Counted from the first letter of the stretch, positions 20,858 through 32,275 are shown. The stretch is 64,000 nt of DNA from Henricia sp. BOLD:AAB3569 (GCA_037783545.1 JBBELK010000370.1:2232001-2296000), one strand, 5' to 3'. Numbers and translations: made by a program. Notes: a model not told the origin generated them from the sequence alone.

Positions 20858-21733
20858 GTATTGTAAATTTCTTTTGATTACAAAATGTGTGTAATTGTGT
20901 TAACCCTCATGCGCTGCCATAAGCAAACAACCATACATCGTTGCACCAAGGTACCGTTTTCAACAGTACATGGGGATTGGGCGTAGTTGAGTGAGCACAA
21001 TCCCTTATCAAAGTGTTTACCAGAGGTCTGTTATTTTGATTGACAAACATGCATGGTTTCTTGTGGTAAATGTCCCCTTGAATGAATGGCATTTGTTTTA
21101 CTGCATGTATAGAAAAAAATTAGGGGCCTGCCAGACAATCTGGGTGTTTTTTTATCAAAACATATTGCAGTTTTATTGAGGCCTGGGAGACGTTTTTGTA
21201 TTCAAATATACCGGGAGCCTGCCAGATAATCTGAGTTTGCCGTGGAAAATCTGACTGTTCAAAACAGTATGTTCGTGCAGCGCAGGGTAAAGAGTTTGCC
21301 ATACATAAGATATACTCATTTCAACTCCCGGAAATGTACATTCTGAGTAAAATTGATGTGATTTTTCACTGCATTTACTCTTGTGTAATTCTGGCCAACG
21401 GTTGCTAGGCTAAGTGTGAGGAGGACTCTATGTGACGTCTCGAGTAGGGGCAGGCGGTATCAAACCTGCCGGCGGACTCATTATAAAGTGTGCTATCACC
21501 CAGTCTTGTAAAATGCTTTATTGGTAGTATGTATAGTTAATTTCCCATTACCGCGCAGTATAATTTTCATGGATAATTTCACGGGTCGAGAATAGCGCCG
21601 ATACCCATGCTGTGTTTCCAATGTAATATAATCTGTATGGTATTTTAATGGTCATGTCCGACGATTTTGTCTATCAGACTGGCGAAGCAAATTATCCGTC
21701 ATTATACTGAAATTGAGATGAGAGAAATTGGAT
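20858..21733. other. unassigned stretch with imperfect direct repeat
   Basis: GGGGCCTGCCAGACAATCTG at 21123 resembles GGGAGCCTGCCAGATAATCT at 21211. Otherwise no gene or repeat recognised. Confidence 0.35.
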
Positions 21734-22110
21734 TCGTAGGAAAAACCCGAGGGAGTATACCACTGTGCCTCATAGCTCAGCTGGTAGAGCATTTTCCTGG
21801 TGTGTCACGGGTCTTGGGGAAAACCCGAGGGAGTATACCACTGTGCCTTATAGCTCGGCTGGTAGGGCATTTGCCTGGTGTGTCAGAGGTCTTGGGGAAA
21901 ACTTGACGGAGTATACCACTGTGCCTCATAGCTCGGCTGGTGGAGCATCTGCCCGGTGTGTCAGAGGTCTTGGGGAAAACCTGAGGGAATATACCACTGT
22001 GCCTCATAGCTCAGCTGGTAGAGCATTTGCCTGGTGTATCATAGGTCTCGGGTTAGAATCCCAATACGGCCATTGCGATTTTTCTCTCATCCCAAGTTTG
22101 TTTATTTAAG
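21734..22110 (+). repeat. 78-bp tandem array of tRNA 5' halves
   Basis: Four units start GCCTCATAGCTCAGCTGGTA, or a variant, at 21767, 21845, 21923 and 22001, exactly 78 bp apart. Each holds a tRNA-like acceptor strand, D arm and box A, then GGTCTTGGGGAAAAC and GGGAGTATACCACTGT. Only the last unit continues into a T-arm (GGTCTCGGGTTAGAATCCC), an acceptor-like TACGGC and the tail TTTTTCTCTCATCCCAAG. The anticodon arm does not fold cleanly, so I do not call tRNA genes. Confidence 0.9.
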
Positions 22111-22380
22111 TTTAGCGGTGATTAGGCAGCATACCGAATATTGCGATCGTTTTATACCTACGAAGAATCTATTGAGGTTTCCCCCACATGCTTTTTAGAC
22201 GTCTGCGTTCAAATAACGCAGATATCACGCGCCTTCCACGCATTTTTACATTGTAGCTCGCGTTAAAACCGTCCAATAGAAATACACAAATTTGAAAATG
22301 CATGCACGCACGTCTGCTGACTTAGAACACTTCCCGAATATACAACAATCCGAGCTGCAAAGTCATGGTTCATGTACTAG

Positions 22381-22538
22381 CTGGGGGCCATCCAGTGCCA
22401 TGAACTGTGGGTTTTGTGTTGATGATATGCTGTTACATTATGTTGTCACTTCGAACAGTTTTGCGCGTTTATTTGCTTGCGAAGCCTGTGTACGCGTACG
22501 CGTTGTGCGCCCAGTTCATGGCAGTGGATGGCCCCCAG
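22381..22538. mobile_element. H1: CTGGGGGCCATCCA-ended MITE
   Basis: The 27-bp arms starting CTGGGGGCCATCCAGTGCCA differ at one base between the two ends. The inner part contains CGCGTACGCGTT. The right end is followed by TAATGGCGGACG. H2 (29431-29674) has the longer end CCGCCATAGCTGGGGG. Confidence 0.85.
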
Positions 22539-23676
22539 TAATGGCGGACGTGCAGGGAAGGAGTCCATAGCAACCGGATTCGTCTATATGCTAATAGTTA
22601 TAAACCCTTGGACGTCTCGTGACGTAACGTGATAAACCTGAATACTCATGAAAATTAAACAGCGTTCCTATTTTGTCGCGACGTCGAAGTTGTTTCATTT
22701 TTCGTCCGTGCGTCATTTGTACGCTCTATCGGTGTCTCGTGTTACGTCGAGAACACAACGCCTTTTCCTTTTTAATTGTCAACCTAATAAAATCGAATTG
22801 AGGTATTCAGCGTTGGCATAGGCCGCGACCTTGTTGAAACGCCACTTCAAAAATGTTACACTCTCTTTTTACAAGACAAATATTTGCCTTACAAGCTAGC
22901 AAAACGTGGCGCAATAAGTGAATATGTACAATCTTTAAACCGTTCAAGAAAACTAGGTGCGCGTGTTGTCAATTTCCGTTGTTTATCTTTGATTTCTGAT
23001 ATGAGATACGCCAGGGCCCAATTTCAAAATTAGCTTTTTAGCACGCACACAAAAATTGCTTAGCACACAATTTATTTGTTTTGGCAAAAATAGGTTACCA
23101 GTCAAAATCGTACAACCCAAACAAATTAAATATAATTTGAATAAAATGCGTCTGAACTGGATGTGACGAAATGACCAGCATTTCCTTAACGACGGTACAA
23201 AACAGAATTTCCTTTTTTAGTATTTTCCAAACAAATATACATTTTGTGCTCCTTGCTTATACACTGCACAGTGTAGCTAATGACGCGCGTATTTCTAGCA
23301 ACGCGCGATAATGCCCCTAGCTCTTTCTATTTTCGACAACCAAAATCTCTAACGATTTCAACCCAATAACTAGTGGACCCCCTTTCGCCGCGGGCGATTT
23401 CGCGCCCCATCCGTAAATTGGAAATCACCTGTCGCCTCACAAAAGGGCGGGGATAATTGATGAAGTGTCTCGGGCCCTTTAAAGGGTGAATATGGGAAGT
23501 TAACCTTGGTGTCTTGCTGTCAGGAGTCGCAATTGGGAAATCGTGTAGAAAGCCGAGGGGCGATGCACGCAAAATAATCTATCTCGGGAACGCGCCGATA
23601 TTTTGATTTGTTTAATGCTGTCAGTTCTTTTTTTCAGTTCGTAGTGTGACGTCATTTGTCATAGCTGTAGTACTTG
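22539..23676. other. non-repeat stretch
   Basis: No window-internal repeat. A GC-richer part at about 23280-23580 has an 81-codon minus frame without a recognisable domain. Nothing firm. Confidence 0.3.
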
Positions 23677-24202
23677 AGGGAGCTTGTCCAATGTTTCCCC
23701 CAGAAAATAGATTTTGTTCTAACCTATATATCAATCATGTAAAATACCTCCCAACATACTATGCATGGGAAGAATGCATGTGAAGAAAACAGAAAATTTG
23801 CAATAGACAGGCGTGTTGCCACGGTAATTGGCTCTAAACATCATGGCCGTCGGAAAAAAATACCATTGCAAAAGCACAAGCACAAGGACACGGTTCAGTG
23901 TATATAGAGCTATTGCCTAGGCAACTAACAAAAGATGACGTATTCATTTCGGCAGTCTATTTTTCAATTTGGATTTAGAGGCAAAAAGGATGGTGTAATC
24001 AGTAATCACTTCACTCTGCTTTTGTGGAGCCAGATAAATTAGTTTATAAGACATCGGTGGATTTTTGATTACATCTTTTAAAAATATTCAGATTCAGGGC
24101 GCGAAATTTCAGAATAAATATACGACAAATAATGTATCAAACTCCCTCATCACTCATGATATAAATAGTGGGGTGTCAAACAAGTTATCTGGTTAAGCAC
24201 CT
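23677..24202 (+). mobile_element. U1: U-family element split by I3
   Basis: GGGAGCTTGTCCA to TTAAGCACCT matches U2 and U3, including TATGCATGGGAAGAA, GGATTTAGAGGCAAAAAG and GCGAAATTTCAGAAT. TTAA follows at 24203-24206. Element I3 interrupts it between AAATTTGCAA and TTTTTCAATTTGG. Confidence 0.75.
23813..23960. mobile_element. I3: I-family element nested in U1
   Basis: The ends are ATAGACAGGCG and CGGCAGTCTAT, with GTTGCCACGGTAATTGGCTC inside. TA lies at each edge. Its closest relative is I6 (54908-55024), sharing AACATCATGGCCGTCGGAAA. Confidence 0.8.
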
Positions 24203-24677
24203 TTAAACTTAGGCTTATCACGTTTAATAGTGACTAAGGTTTTTTATAGCAATTATAAGCTTTATGGGAAAAGGTTTACCGTATTCCTTGTGCAAGAAAA
24301 CCAAATTACACCCCGTTTCGCAAATCGTTTTAATCACTTTTTAACTTGTCAATATTTTTCAATTATTGTAGTTCACATGGTTCACGTGACCGGGATCCGG
24401 TTTCGGATCTCTGACGAAACAAACATTCCCTTTCGAAAGAAAAATGTGCACATTATTATTTCAACACAAGTTTACGCACGCAACCGTAAATTATATGTTC
24501 AGCGAGTGCAACATTTTAAACACTCTGCATTTCGCCAGGGTCTTGTATAAATCATTTCTTTGTTGTGTCGTTCGTCCAGTCTATTACTATAAATTATACA
24601 CCGTGAAAGGGGAGACAAACAACAGCAACACCTCATCTGTCACTCGCTACATTTTAATTACGCGGTCCGATGACGTC
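24203..24677. other. unassigned stretch
   Basis: Overlapping frames of 106 codons have no domain. No repeat recognised apart from O-like wording at 24385-24430 (GGGATCCGGTTTCGGATC, GAAACAAACA). Confidence 0.35.
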
Positions 24678-25236
24678 ATTTATTTATTTCATATATTTAC
24701 CCAGGGTAAGTCGGAACAGCAATATGCTGGTTTCCACCGACGCCCTGCGTGCAAGCAGGTCTAAAAATAAATTTATGATAAGAATATTACCAAAAAAATC
24801 ACAACAGATAAGGAAATATATACCAAAATATATACACACACAAAAACCTAATACACATACACATACACGCATACACATGTATGTACAAACTATTAAAATA
24901 AGAATATACAAACTAAAAAATGCCACTATGAGTTTAAAATATAATTATCCGATTTGTTAATGTAAATTTACAAGGAATGCACTTAATTCTAATTTAAAAG
25001 AGTTGAGTGACGTCATCATTCTAAGGTGTACAAGGAGGGAATTCCACAGTTTGGCACCTGACGTTGCAAAGCTTCGCCTGTAATGTTCAGTTTTAGCCAT
25101 AGGAATTTTTAAAGTTAGATTTGTGCTCTGTCTGGTTGCCCGGTTTGACGTGCATTTAGTAAAAAGATCTGTCATGTAAGCAGGGGCTTTACCATTCAGA
25201 CATTTAAAAACAAGAATGCATTTTCATTGACGTGTT
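24678..25236 (-). pseudogene. CR1-like LINE 3' end (reverse), 5'-truncated
   Basis: On the minus strand the frame gives VFKCLNGKAPAYMTDLFTK, then RRSFATSGAKLWNSL and TSLNSFK, the conserved C-terminus downstream of the reverse transcriptase in CR1/Jockey-type LINEs. The 3' UTR ends CTTACCCTGGGTAAATATAT and an AAATAAATAAA tail at 24678. The RT catalytic core and endonuclease are absent. Confidence 0.85.
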
Positions 25237-25244
25237 CACAAAGC

Positions 25245-26090
25245 TGACATGTTCAAAAAGCTCGACTGGCTTGCCTATCCAGAGAGGGTTAAATACAAGA
25301 AAGCTATATTTGTCTTTAAAAGCATCACTTCCTTGGCCCCGCAGTATATGGCAAGTCTATTTACACCACACGTACAAACTCGAGAAACTCGTCAATCTGC
25401 CGAAAAGACACTGACAATTCCCTTTGCACGACAGAAGTCTTAAGCGGGCCTCCCACTGTACGATATTTGCCACGAATTTCCTACGAATTGGTACGATTAT
25501 CGGAGACTGCCTGTAGACTCTACACACAATCGTACCCAATCGTAGCTAATTCGTAGCAAAAATCGCACAGTGGGAGGCCCGCTTTACGCCTCGAGTTTTG
25601 CTGTAACTGGCGCTGCAATTTGGAACAGCCTTAGTGCACATCTTAGAACTATGTCTTCTTTGAGCTCATTCAAATCGGCATTTCGCCAAACATATAAATA
25701 CTATTCACATGATCTACTTCAAGGGAGAAATGCTAATTTACGGAGCCGGAGGGGAATTTTCCCATTCTGTTTTCTCTTAAAGGGTTTTTGCGGTTTGTTC
25801 GCCCTTCCTGTAATTAGCGTACATTTCAGTGTCGCGTGCATGTATAGTATTTCTCGTGATGTTGTTCTTCTGTAACCACTATTTTTGTCCAATTGTGAGA
25901 ATTGATGTTTTGTAAATGTTGATGTTGTAGTTGTATCTTATTCCAGTTTGTTCATGATTGTGAAGTTGTTTAATTTAATATATTTGTTTTATGAGTGTTT
26001 GCAGGGCCCCAATGGAAACCAGTTGTTGTAAACTGTTTGGGCACACCCTGGGTAAATAAATGGAAGAAATAAATAAATAAAATAATAACC
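25245..26090 (+). pseudogene. CR1-like LINE 3' end (forward), split by element Y
   Basis: The frame begins MFKKLDWLAYPERVKYKKAI, then ITSLAPQYMASLF, RETRQSAEKTLTIPFAR. After Y it continues in another frame with SSFAVTGAAIWNSL and SSLSSFKSAF. Both halves are the CR1-type C-terminal region. The 3' UTR contains GGGCCCCAATGGAAACCAG and ACCCTGGGTAAATAAA with an AAATAA tail. Removing Y and one TTA leaves a one-base frameshift, so the copy was already broken or has since decayed. Confidence 0.85.
25443..25583. mobile_element. Y: PIF/Harbinger-like MITE in CR1
   Basis: The 141-bp element has ends AGCGGGCCTCCCACTGT and the exact complement. Arms extend to 36 bp with three mismatches. TTA is present on both sides (25440-25442 and 25584-25586), the three-base target typical of PIF/Harbinger. 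Confidence 0.85.
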
Positions 26091-26274
26091 TTGCAATTGG
26101 TGCCATTCAAAAGTATATAGCCTGTGTAATTTAGGAATATTTGCGGACGATAGAATGTTATGAATGACTCTTTCAAGTTAACAAATTTTTTAAAAGAAAT
26201 TTCTGTGCAATTTCTAAAAGTTCTTCTTCTTATGCATGCTATCACATCGTGGTTACTTGGACCACGTCTTTTTA

Positions 26275-26400
26275 AAAGTGCAGACACGGCTGTTTTTCAT
26301 TATTTTCTTGGAATGTAGATGAGGTACTAAGCGGACTATATATACACAGGTATACATCCTTTAATCATACGTAGGCTAGAGATAAAATGTCGTTTGTAAT
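26275..26400 (-). mobile_element. D4a: D-family left fragment
   Basis: CATTATTTTCTTGGAATGTA and GATGAGGTACTAAGC are D phrases in reverse. Confidence 0.5.
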
Positions 26401-26838
26401 AGTTTTCCAGTCCAGTCCTGTAATCCGTCTTTAATGGTGGTCTTGATTTTGGTGAATGCCGTAAACGCTATAGATCCGCTATAAAGCAATTCTCATCCCA
26501 TTTTACTCCACATAAGTTGCATCCTCTTCCGATTAAAACAGATGCTTGTTTTGCTATTCTTATAAACAACCCAGCATCTTGGCGAGCCGACTCTTTCGAA
26601 TCTTTGTGAGATATTGGCAAACGGCCGCGACAATATAATAAATCCTGACAGGCCTGGTATATTGAAAGAAACCGTTGCCATTATTGGAAATGGTGAACTC
26701 GGTTTCCTATTAACGGCTGAGAACCCAGTGGGTCGTAATGTTCGACCGGTGTCAGCATGTGACGGGGAAATGTCCGCGGGACTCGGTTGAGTATCGGTGT
26801 TGCCGGGATTTAAAACCTGTATGTCCCAAAATTTTAAT
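26401..26838. other. non-repeat stretch, possible regulatory DNA
   Basis: No repeat match in the window. It contains GACAATATAATAAATCC and TTGAAAGAAACCGTTGCC; function unknown. Confidence 0.25.
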
Positions 26839-27040
26839 CAACCGTAAATTTGACTGGAAACCTTACTCGGAAGGAAGATAGAAGTGGTTCCATCTGTCCA
26901 ATACAATAAATCCGCCCATATGTATTTTTTTAAATAAAAAAACAATAATTGAAGATGAATATATATAAATACGTGTGCACATGTATTTTTTTACGAGGGC
27001 GCCCTCGTGTGACTGAAACTTAGCCTCTGACTTACGTGGT
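26839..27040 (-). mobile_element. D4b: D-family right fragment
   Basis: GGAAGATAGAAGTGGTTCCA, CTGTCCAATACAATAAATCC and ACGAGGGCGCCCTCGTGTGA match D in reverse. An A/T insertion widens the middle. Confidence 0.6.
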
Positions 27041-27090
27041 ATTATCATGGCTTAGTAAACAAAATCTTAAAATCTTAAGAGGTTATTTAA

Positions 27091-27377
27091 AGGCTCATTA
27101 TAGATGAAACTTTGTTTTTACGAATTCATGAACAGCATTACATACATGTAGGCCTAACTAAATAATAATGTCGATGAACTGCCTTGTAGAAATTTCAGTC
27201 ACATTGATTCAGTAACACTTCAGAAAACCTTAAAATGATGGATGATTTTTGTGTTTAATGGATGCTTTAAAAAATCATGCGGTGTTTGTTACCATTGCTA
27301 TCAACACCTTTAGACGTGGTTTTCTTGTCAACTCATGAAGTAACATTTTGGGTCACTGCAAATGATGAATTGGGCTT
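27091..27377 (-). mobile_element. A5: A-family element
   Basis: The 287-bp copy is flanked by TTAA at 27087-27090 and 27378-27381. The left end is AGGCTCATTATAGATGAAAC and the right end GCAAATGATGAATTGGGCT. Internally shortened relative to A7. Confidence 0.85.
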
Positions 27378-28019
27378 TAAAATGAACATTTTTTCTGCCG
27401 TTGGAAGATGCCCCTTTGCAGAAAAAAACTTCAATCTTTCTTGAAGACGCATTAGTGAGGCCGAGTCTTCTTTTGCCAACTTTAATCTTTGCCAGGCTTC
27501 TCAGTCTGTTTTCCTTTAGGCATTTTCTCGTGTCGTGTGACATCGAATAATTTTGGCTGTCCCATTGCAAGGCTGACATTAAATCTCGTAACCGGAGGGA
27601 ACATTCCCTCTTGTTTTCCCGACCGGGGTTTCCTTTTCTCCCCTTGCATACTGCTTTACGATATTGTTGCTTTATAAACCTTGATTATGTAATTATTGAA
27701 TTTCGTTTGTTTTAAAATAATAATTACCTTGCATACTCTGCGGTTCTTTATTTGTTGCTTATAAGCACTGTAAGTTTGCATTGCATTTGCGTCAAAGCCG
27801 CTTGGAAATTTAAAAAAGGGAGTCGGTGTTTTTACATCCCAATCTTTTTCGCGTTTGTTCTAGCGGATTGTTTTCACAGTGATTTTATTTTTCTATTTAT
27901 CCTGGCGGGAAAAAATGGATATTTGTCTTCGTTTATATCTAATTAATTCACCCCGGCGGTCCCTGGGTCACTTACTCTAAAACATCCCTCATTTATAGTT
28001 TATAAAATGAAGAAAGCAG
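27378..28019. other. non-repeat stretch with homeodomain-type motifs
   Basis: TTTATAAACCTTGATTATG, TAATTATTGAATTTC and ATAATAATTACC cluster near 27668-27725. No gene recognised. Regulatory function is only a possibility. Confidence 0.3.
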
Positions 28020-28290
28020 GGTATGGGTTTGGGTCGTATCTTAAGTGATCTTTTGGAGGGGTTTATCCCTCTGTATGGCTTACTAAGCACGTGATAGCCA
28101 ATTCCAATCAATGGGAAACAACTGCAATACCTTGATTCGAGACCACCAGTTGGCTTCATAGCTCAATTGGTATAGGGCGTCTACACGTTAAACAAAAGGT
28201 CTGCGGTTCGAATCCCGGTGGAACCATGGTTGTTTGTCACTGTATCCAGATTTCCCAAACTCTTTGATATTTGTCTACATTTCTATTGAA
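28020..28290 (+). mobile_element. tRNA-like retroposon with 5' leader
   Basis: A leader (CACGTGATAGCCAATTCCAA, GAGACCACCAGTT) precedes a tRNA-like core, GGCTTCATAGCTCAATTGGT to TTCGAATCCCGGTGGAACC. The anticodon-loop text is ACGTTAA, suggesting an Asn-like GTT origin, but the D arm has an extra base and the anticodon stem is broken. A trailer with ATCCAGATTTCCCAAACTC follows. Relatives are at 36600-36965 and 43795-43965. Confidence 0.8.
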
Positions 28291-29430
28291 AAAAAAAATC
28301 GTAAAAGTGACATAACAGTAATATAATCTGTCAGATAATTAAGGAAACCTTTAACAAAATCCCGCTGTATATACGTTATCGCGGCAGGAATAAACTGCCC
28401 CAGTCTTCATTTGAAGACCATCACATCACAATTATTAGACCTGAAATACCGGTAAAATAAACTAGTATTTTCCCGCTAAAGATTCGAGTATAGGCCTATT
28501 CTATAAAAACTAGGCCACACGGACACTTGACTGTGCGATGCGCGCGGTGCATGCAGTGCGCAGTGTTCATTTAACTCCACGTCGTCTTCGATTTGCAAGT
28601 ATAGACGCGGGCACATTTCGCCTTCTTAAGACCTCTCACCCGGGGGCCCCACGTGCTGAGAATGAAAAAAAGGGACACCGAGCGCCTAGAATTAAGCCAG
28701 AAGCCTCAGGGTTCAGGATGTGTGTAGTCTCAGTCTCGCATATCTAGGATCAGCGTTCTTTCTTTGCAAGGCGCGGGTTGGAGTAAGAAAAATACTTTCC
28801 TTTTCCGCGTATATATTTTACACGCACGCACACACAAAAACGCAGCGGGCAATTTCGTGTTGATCACGGTCCTGTTCAAAGGAGAATTTGCACCCGCGGT
28901 GCTCTTTCTAAACAGTTATTGCTTGAAACAGGATGCTTGCCCGCGCCGATCGGCCATTTTGTTTAATCGATAGACACAATTATGAACTGCTATGATACCC
29001 AAAACGCCCACTCGTAAAGGGCATGTCAACACAGGTCTTGCGAATCAAAGGCTGGGGCCCCGAGGAACAAGTTCAATATTTGTACATCCATTTGTAAACT
29101 CGGACGGGACCTACTTTCAGAGGATGTGCGCATCTCGCGCAAGGCATTCTGGGTGGATTTACGGTATCGCCACTAACCTATATTGAAGAATTTCAAATTG
29201 TCCTCGAAAACGAGCGTCTCGGACTCTGTGCTTTCTTTTGTAATGAAATTTGGAAATGAAAAGACGCGTGACGTAAAACATGGCTCAGCATACAATGGAC
29301 TGGTTTAAGCGACTGCCTAAATTAAGCAACAATGCGTCATCTTATTCCAGGCAAGGCAACCGTTGCCTTTCCTGGACTTGTTATGATACCTATACACCAA
29401 TCCGGTAATAAGGTCTTCTTCCCTGTACAT
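28291..29430. other. non-repeat stretch
   Basis: No repeat match. Three open frames of 64-69 codons lack recognisable domains. CGCGCGGTGCATGCAGTGCG and TTTAATCGATAGACACAATT stand out as possible factor-binding sequence. Confidence 0.3.
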
Positions 29431-29674
29431 CCGCCATAGCTGGGGGACTTCCACTGAATGAACTGTATGTTTTTGTTGTTGCTGAAGCTGCATTTGTTTA
29501 CTTCGAACAAGTTGCGCGTCTTTAGCTTTGTAGGGTTGTGTGCGCGCGCGAAGGCGGGCGCGTCGCGTGTACGCGAAGGAGGCTCGTTCGTGCATGTAAT
29601 GGATGAGCGCTTTTCGTTCTAACAGCAACACAAAACGCACAGCCCTTGCACTGGACGCCCCCCAGCTATGGCGG
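29431..29674. mobile_element. H2: H-family MITE with CCGCCATAGCTGGGGG ends
   Basis: The 16-bp outer arm is perfect at both ends. The inner arms (TTCCACTGAATGAACTG and CAGCCCTTGCACTGGACG) are imperfect. The middle carries GTGCGCGCGCG and CGCGTGTACGCG. Confidence 0.8.
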
Positions 29675-29967
29675 ATTAGTTGCCGGATTGGTTGTTGAAT
29701 GGTTTGAATGGTTGAATGGTTTATTCATCTCTTCGACCCCACAAAAGAGGGTATGAGAGCCAATAAATTACAGTCAGATAAGAAAAATAAACTAATACCA
29801 GAGTACATGTGTTAGGTATAGAAGGAAGCGATCGTATTCGCAATCGTCTTATACCCATCTGCTGTTGTACACCAGTCTATGCATTTTATAGACATCGGTG
29901 GTTCGGTAAAGGCAATTTAAATGTTAGTGTTTCTGAATGGTGCGGGGTGCGTTGGTGTGTTGTTAGG
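29675..29967. other. short GAATGGTTT tandem words, otherwise unassigned
   Basis: GTTGAATGGTTTGAATGGTT at 29690-29715 is a small tandem repeat. The 29809-30378 open frame (189 codons) crosses B1 and shows no domain. Confidence 0.4.
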
Positions 29968-30126
29968 TATAGTTTAGTGGTAATGCGTAATTGCATCGAC
30001 GGCCGTGACATATGCAGGGCAGTCACATTGTCACCGTGTGTCATGCACGAGTGGATCTATTGGCACATCATATTTTTTAATAAAAAAACCTGCCCCCTGT
30101 CATGGCCGCAGGTGCAGAGGGTCTAT
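29968..30126 (+). mobile_element. B1: B-family MITE
   Basis: GGCCGTGAC, GGGCAGTCACATTGTCACC and ACCTGCCCCCTGTCATGGCC to GTCTAT match B2-B4. The right end is clear; the left end is eroded. Confidence 0.7.
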
Positions 30127-30903
30127 AGGACAATATGCCAGCTCAATTCTGAGTTGTCATTTTTTTTTATTAAGCGAGGTAAAAGTAAACACTTTTCAGC
30201 TCTCGCAATAAAGTGTAAAGTTAAGTTAAACCAATCAACAGCAATTAATAAACCGCAATTTTTGCTCAATGTATGTTGTAAAAATGCATTTATTTTTATT
30301 CCATACCTTAGTTGGTTTTGTTTTCCTCGTATTGGAATTCGATCACAAACGAAATTCACGAAATACGTTCAACGGTAAACCGATGGACTCGGGCACGTTC
30401 TGGCTCAAAACGCAGACTTTGTTACAAAGGCGGATTCCTTGCAATCGTTTTTTACCCGAATGTGTCATCGTAACTTTAATCGGGTGTATATCCATTTTCA
30501 GTTCTGACGCCATGCTTCTGTCCCAGAACTCGCGACCGTGTGACAGACAATTCCTTTTAAACGGCAGTTGAAGAATGAAGCCATCACGCTCCCGACACGG
30601 CTGGCCGCGGGGAAAGAGGAACAATTCGCGGGGTCACCTAGACAAATCTCGTTTCATTCTGTCCCAGTTTTTGCTCTCTTTTGGCGCGCTTACTCTAGAG
30701 AGTCGCGGAATTAAAGTACTCTGCGTTTTTGGCCCGCCAACTGACGCCGCGAAAGCGCGCCATCGTCACGCAGTTCTGTAACGGGAAGCCCCTTTTGTGC
30801 TATAGTTCGGCAAAATGTAGTCACGTTGGTGCGTAGAACTTTTGTTCACCCCTTCCTCCCCCTCCTCCCCGTCCGAACAAGTCTATTTTTATCAAATATA
30901 CCA
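30127..30903. other. non-repeat stretch with E2F-like site
   Basis: TTTTGGCGCGC near 30678 fits the E2F consensus TTTSSCGC. TTTTGGCCCGCC lies nearby. No gene recognised. Confidence 0.3.
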
Positions 30904-31205
30904 ATTAGCTTTTTGCACGTACACATGAATATCGTCTGTTGTATACTGACGCGTACTTCCTTTCACATGCACACTCACAGTCCACTCGACTATATAGACT
31001 AAATGTTTCTTGCTATGTGATGCACGCGGTAGGTGTGAAGTACACATAATCAATACCGTGTTCACCGTATATAGGAGTGAATGACATACAGCAACCCGAC
31101 TGTTCGTTGCTGGGCATTGGCGTGCACTACGTAGCAACAACAGTGTAGTATGTGACTTTCTAAACTGCACCAATCATGGTGCAAATGTTACACGCAAAAG
31201 GTTAA
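30904..31205 (-). mobile_element. J3: J-family element
   Basis: The ends are TTAGCTTTTTGCACGT and ACACGCAAAAGGTTAA. Internal phrases such as TAGGTGTGAAGTACACATAA and GGCGTGCACTACGTAGCAAC match J4 in reverse. Confidence 0.8.
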
Positions 31206-32150
31206 TTTGTTGGCTTTTTTCCCCCCGTTTCGGAAATGTCTAGACGCCTAGTCTCAATGCATGCGCGGGCTTGCCTGCATCCCGACTAGTAATGTTTCGC
31301 GCGCGCGGCAAAAAGAAAAAGGTGCCGAGGCGTGAAATAAATAATATCTAAGAAGACTCGGATTGCGCATGAGTGATCACCATCTTCTCGCCCGTTCAGA
31401 TTTCGTTTCAATCTGTAGGGATTTAATAGACTGCGAGTTAAGCTGCAGCTTCAGTCGATGGAAACAATGTGCTTCGGTGTCAGAATTGCCAGTCACTGGC
31501 CGCCGGCAAGCTATTTTTCCCCCTCCAAACGACATGTGCAAGCTAGGATGTCTTGCCTCGTGATTGGTGCATGTTCTCTTTATATGCAGGGCGAGTAAGA
31601 AAACAAGCGCTATTTTTGCTTCGTAAATTAATATCGCCAAAACTTGCCTCAAAAGATGTCATGTTGATATGGTTACTGAGCACGTCTGGTGAATGAATCA
31701 TTGATTTATGATATTGTAAAAATAGACACAATTCTTCCTGGGTTCTGAAATAGCTACCAACACAATGTTTGTCCATCTTCCAGCTCGACATTCAACCGGG
31801 CCTCATCTCAAACACAGCTCGTTTTACCATCTGTGTCCTGCTTAGTTAGTGCCTGCAGGGATTTCAGCAGTTATGCGATTTCTTAGCTCCTGAAGGGGAT
31901 TCGGAAGATCATGATAGTGGTTGTCAGTGTCACTTTATAAATCACAAAATGTGTTTGTAGAACCGAAGGAAGAATTGTGTATATCTTTGTAATGCAACAC
32001 CATAAATCAATTATTTATTCACCAGACATGCTCGGTAACCATATCAACATGACTGCATTATGCGACATAAAATATTTGTCTCAGACAGAAACCTCTTGTT
32101 TACTGAATAGGAACGCAATATCTGGAATGGTGCCCTTTCACCATTGGAAT
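31206..32150. other. unassigned stretch with a duplicated phrase
   Basis: Text around 31670-31740 (ATATGGTTACTGAGCACGTC, GAATCATTGATTTATGATAT) recurs inverted at 31985-32060 (CACCATAAATCAATTATTTA, CAGACATGCTCGGTAACCAT), suggesting another foldback of about 400 bp. No gene. Confidence 0.45.
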
Positions 32151-32154
32151 GAAA

Positions 32155-32275
32155 AAAAAACCAAACTTGGGATGACGGAAAAATCATTTGGGCCTTATCG
32201 GGATTAAAACCAGAGACCGCTGACTCACCAGGCAGATGCTCTACCAGCCAGATGCTCTACCAGCTGTGTTTATGG
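32155..32275 (-). mobile_element. tRNA-like element, single copy (reverse)
   Basis: On the minus strand: GCTGGTAGAGCATCTG occurs twice in succession, then CCTGGTGAGTCAGCGGTCTC, a T-arm-like TTTTAATCCCGATAAGGCC and the tail TTTTTCCGTCATCCCAAGTT. It is the same family as the arrays at 21734 and 32760. Confidence 0.75.

Noticed and set aside
21667..22109. Open frames of 79 and 114 codons across the tRNA-half array with repeated peptide words
   Set aside because: A 78-bp period is divisible by three, so any stop-free unit stays open. The repeated peptide is a translation of tRNA-like sequence, not a repeat protein.
28150..28222. Functional tRNA-Asn gene
   Set aside because: The D arm has an extra base, the anticodon stem is broken and the acceptor stem has a mismatch. 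Repeats of the same unit with leader and trailer show it is a retroposon.
29809..30378. 189-codon open frame, the longest in the window
   Set aside because: It crosses MITE B1 and AT-rich sequence, has no domain, and its composition is Cys/Phe/Ile-rich like translated non-coding DNA.
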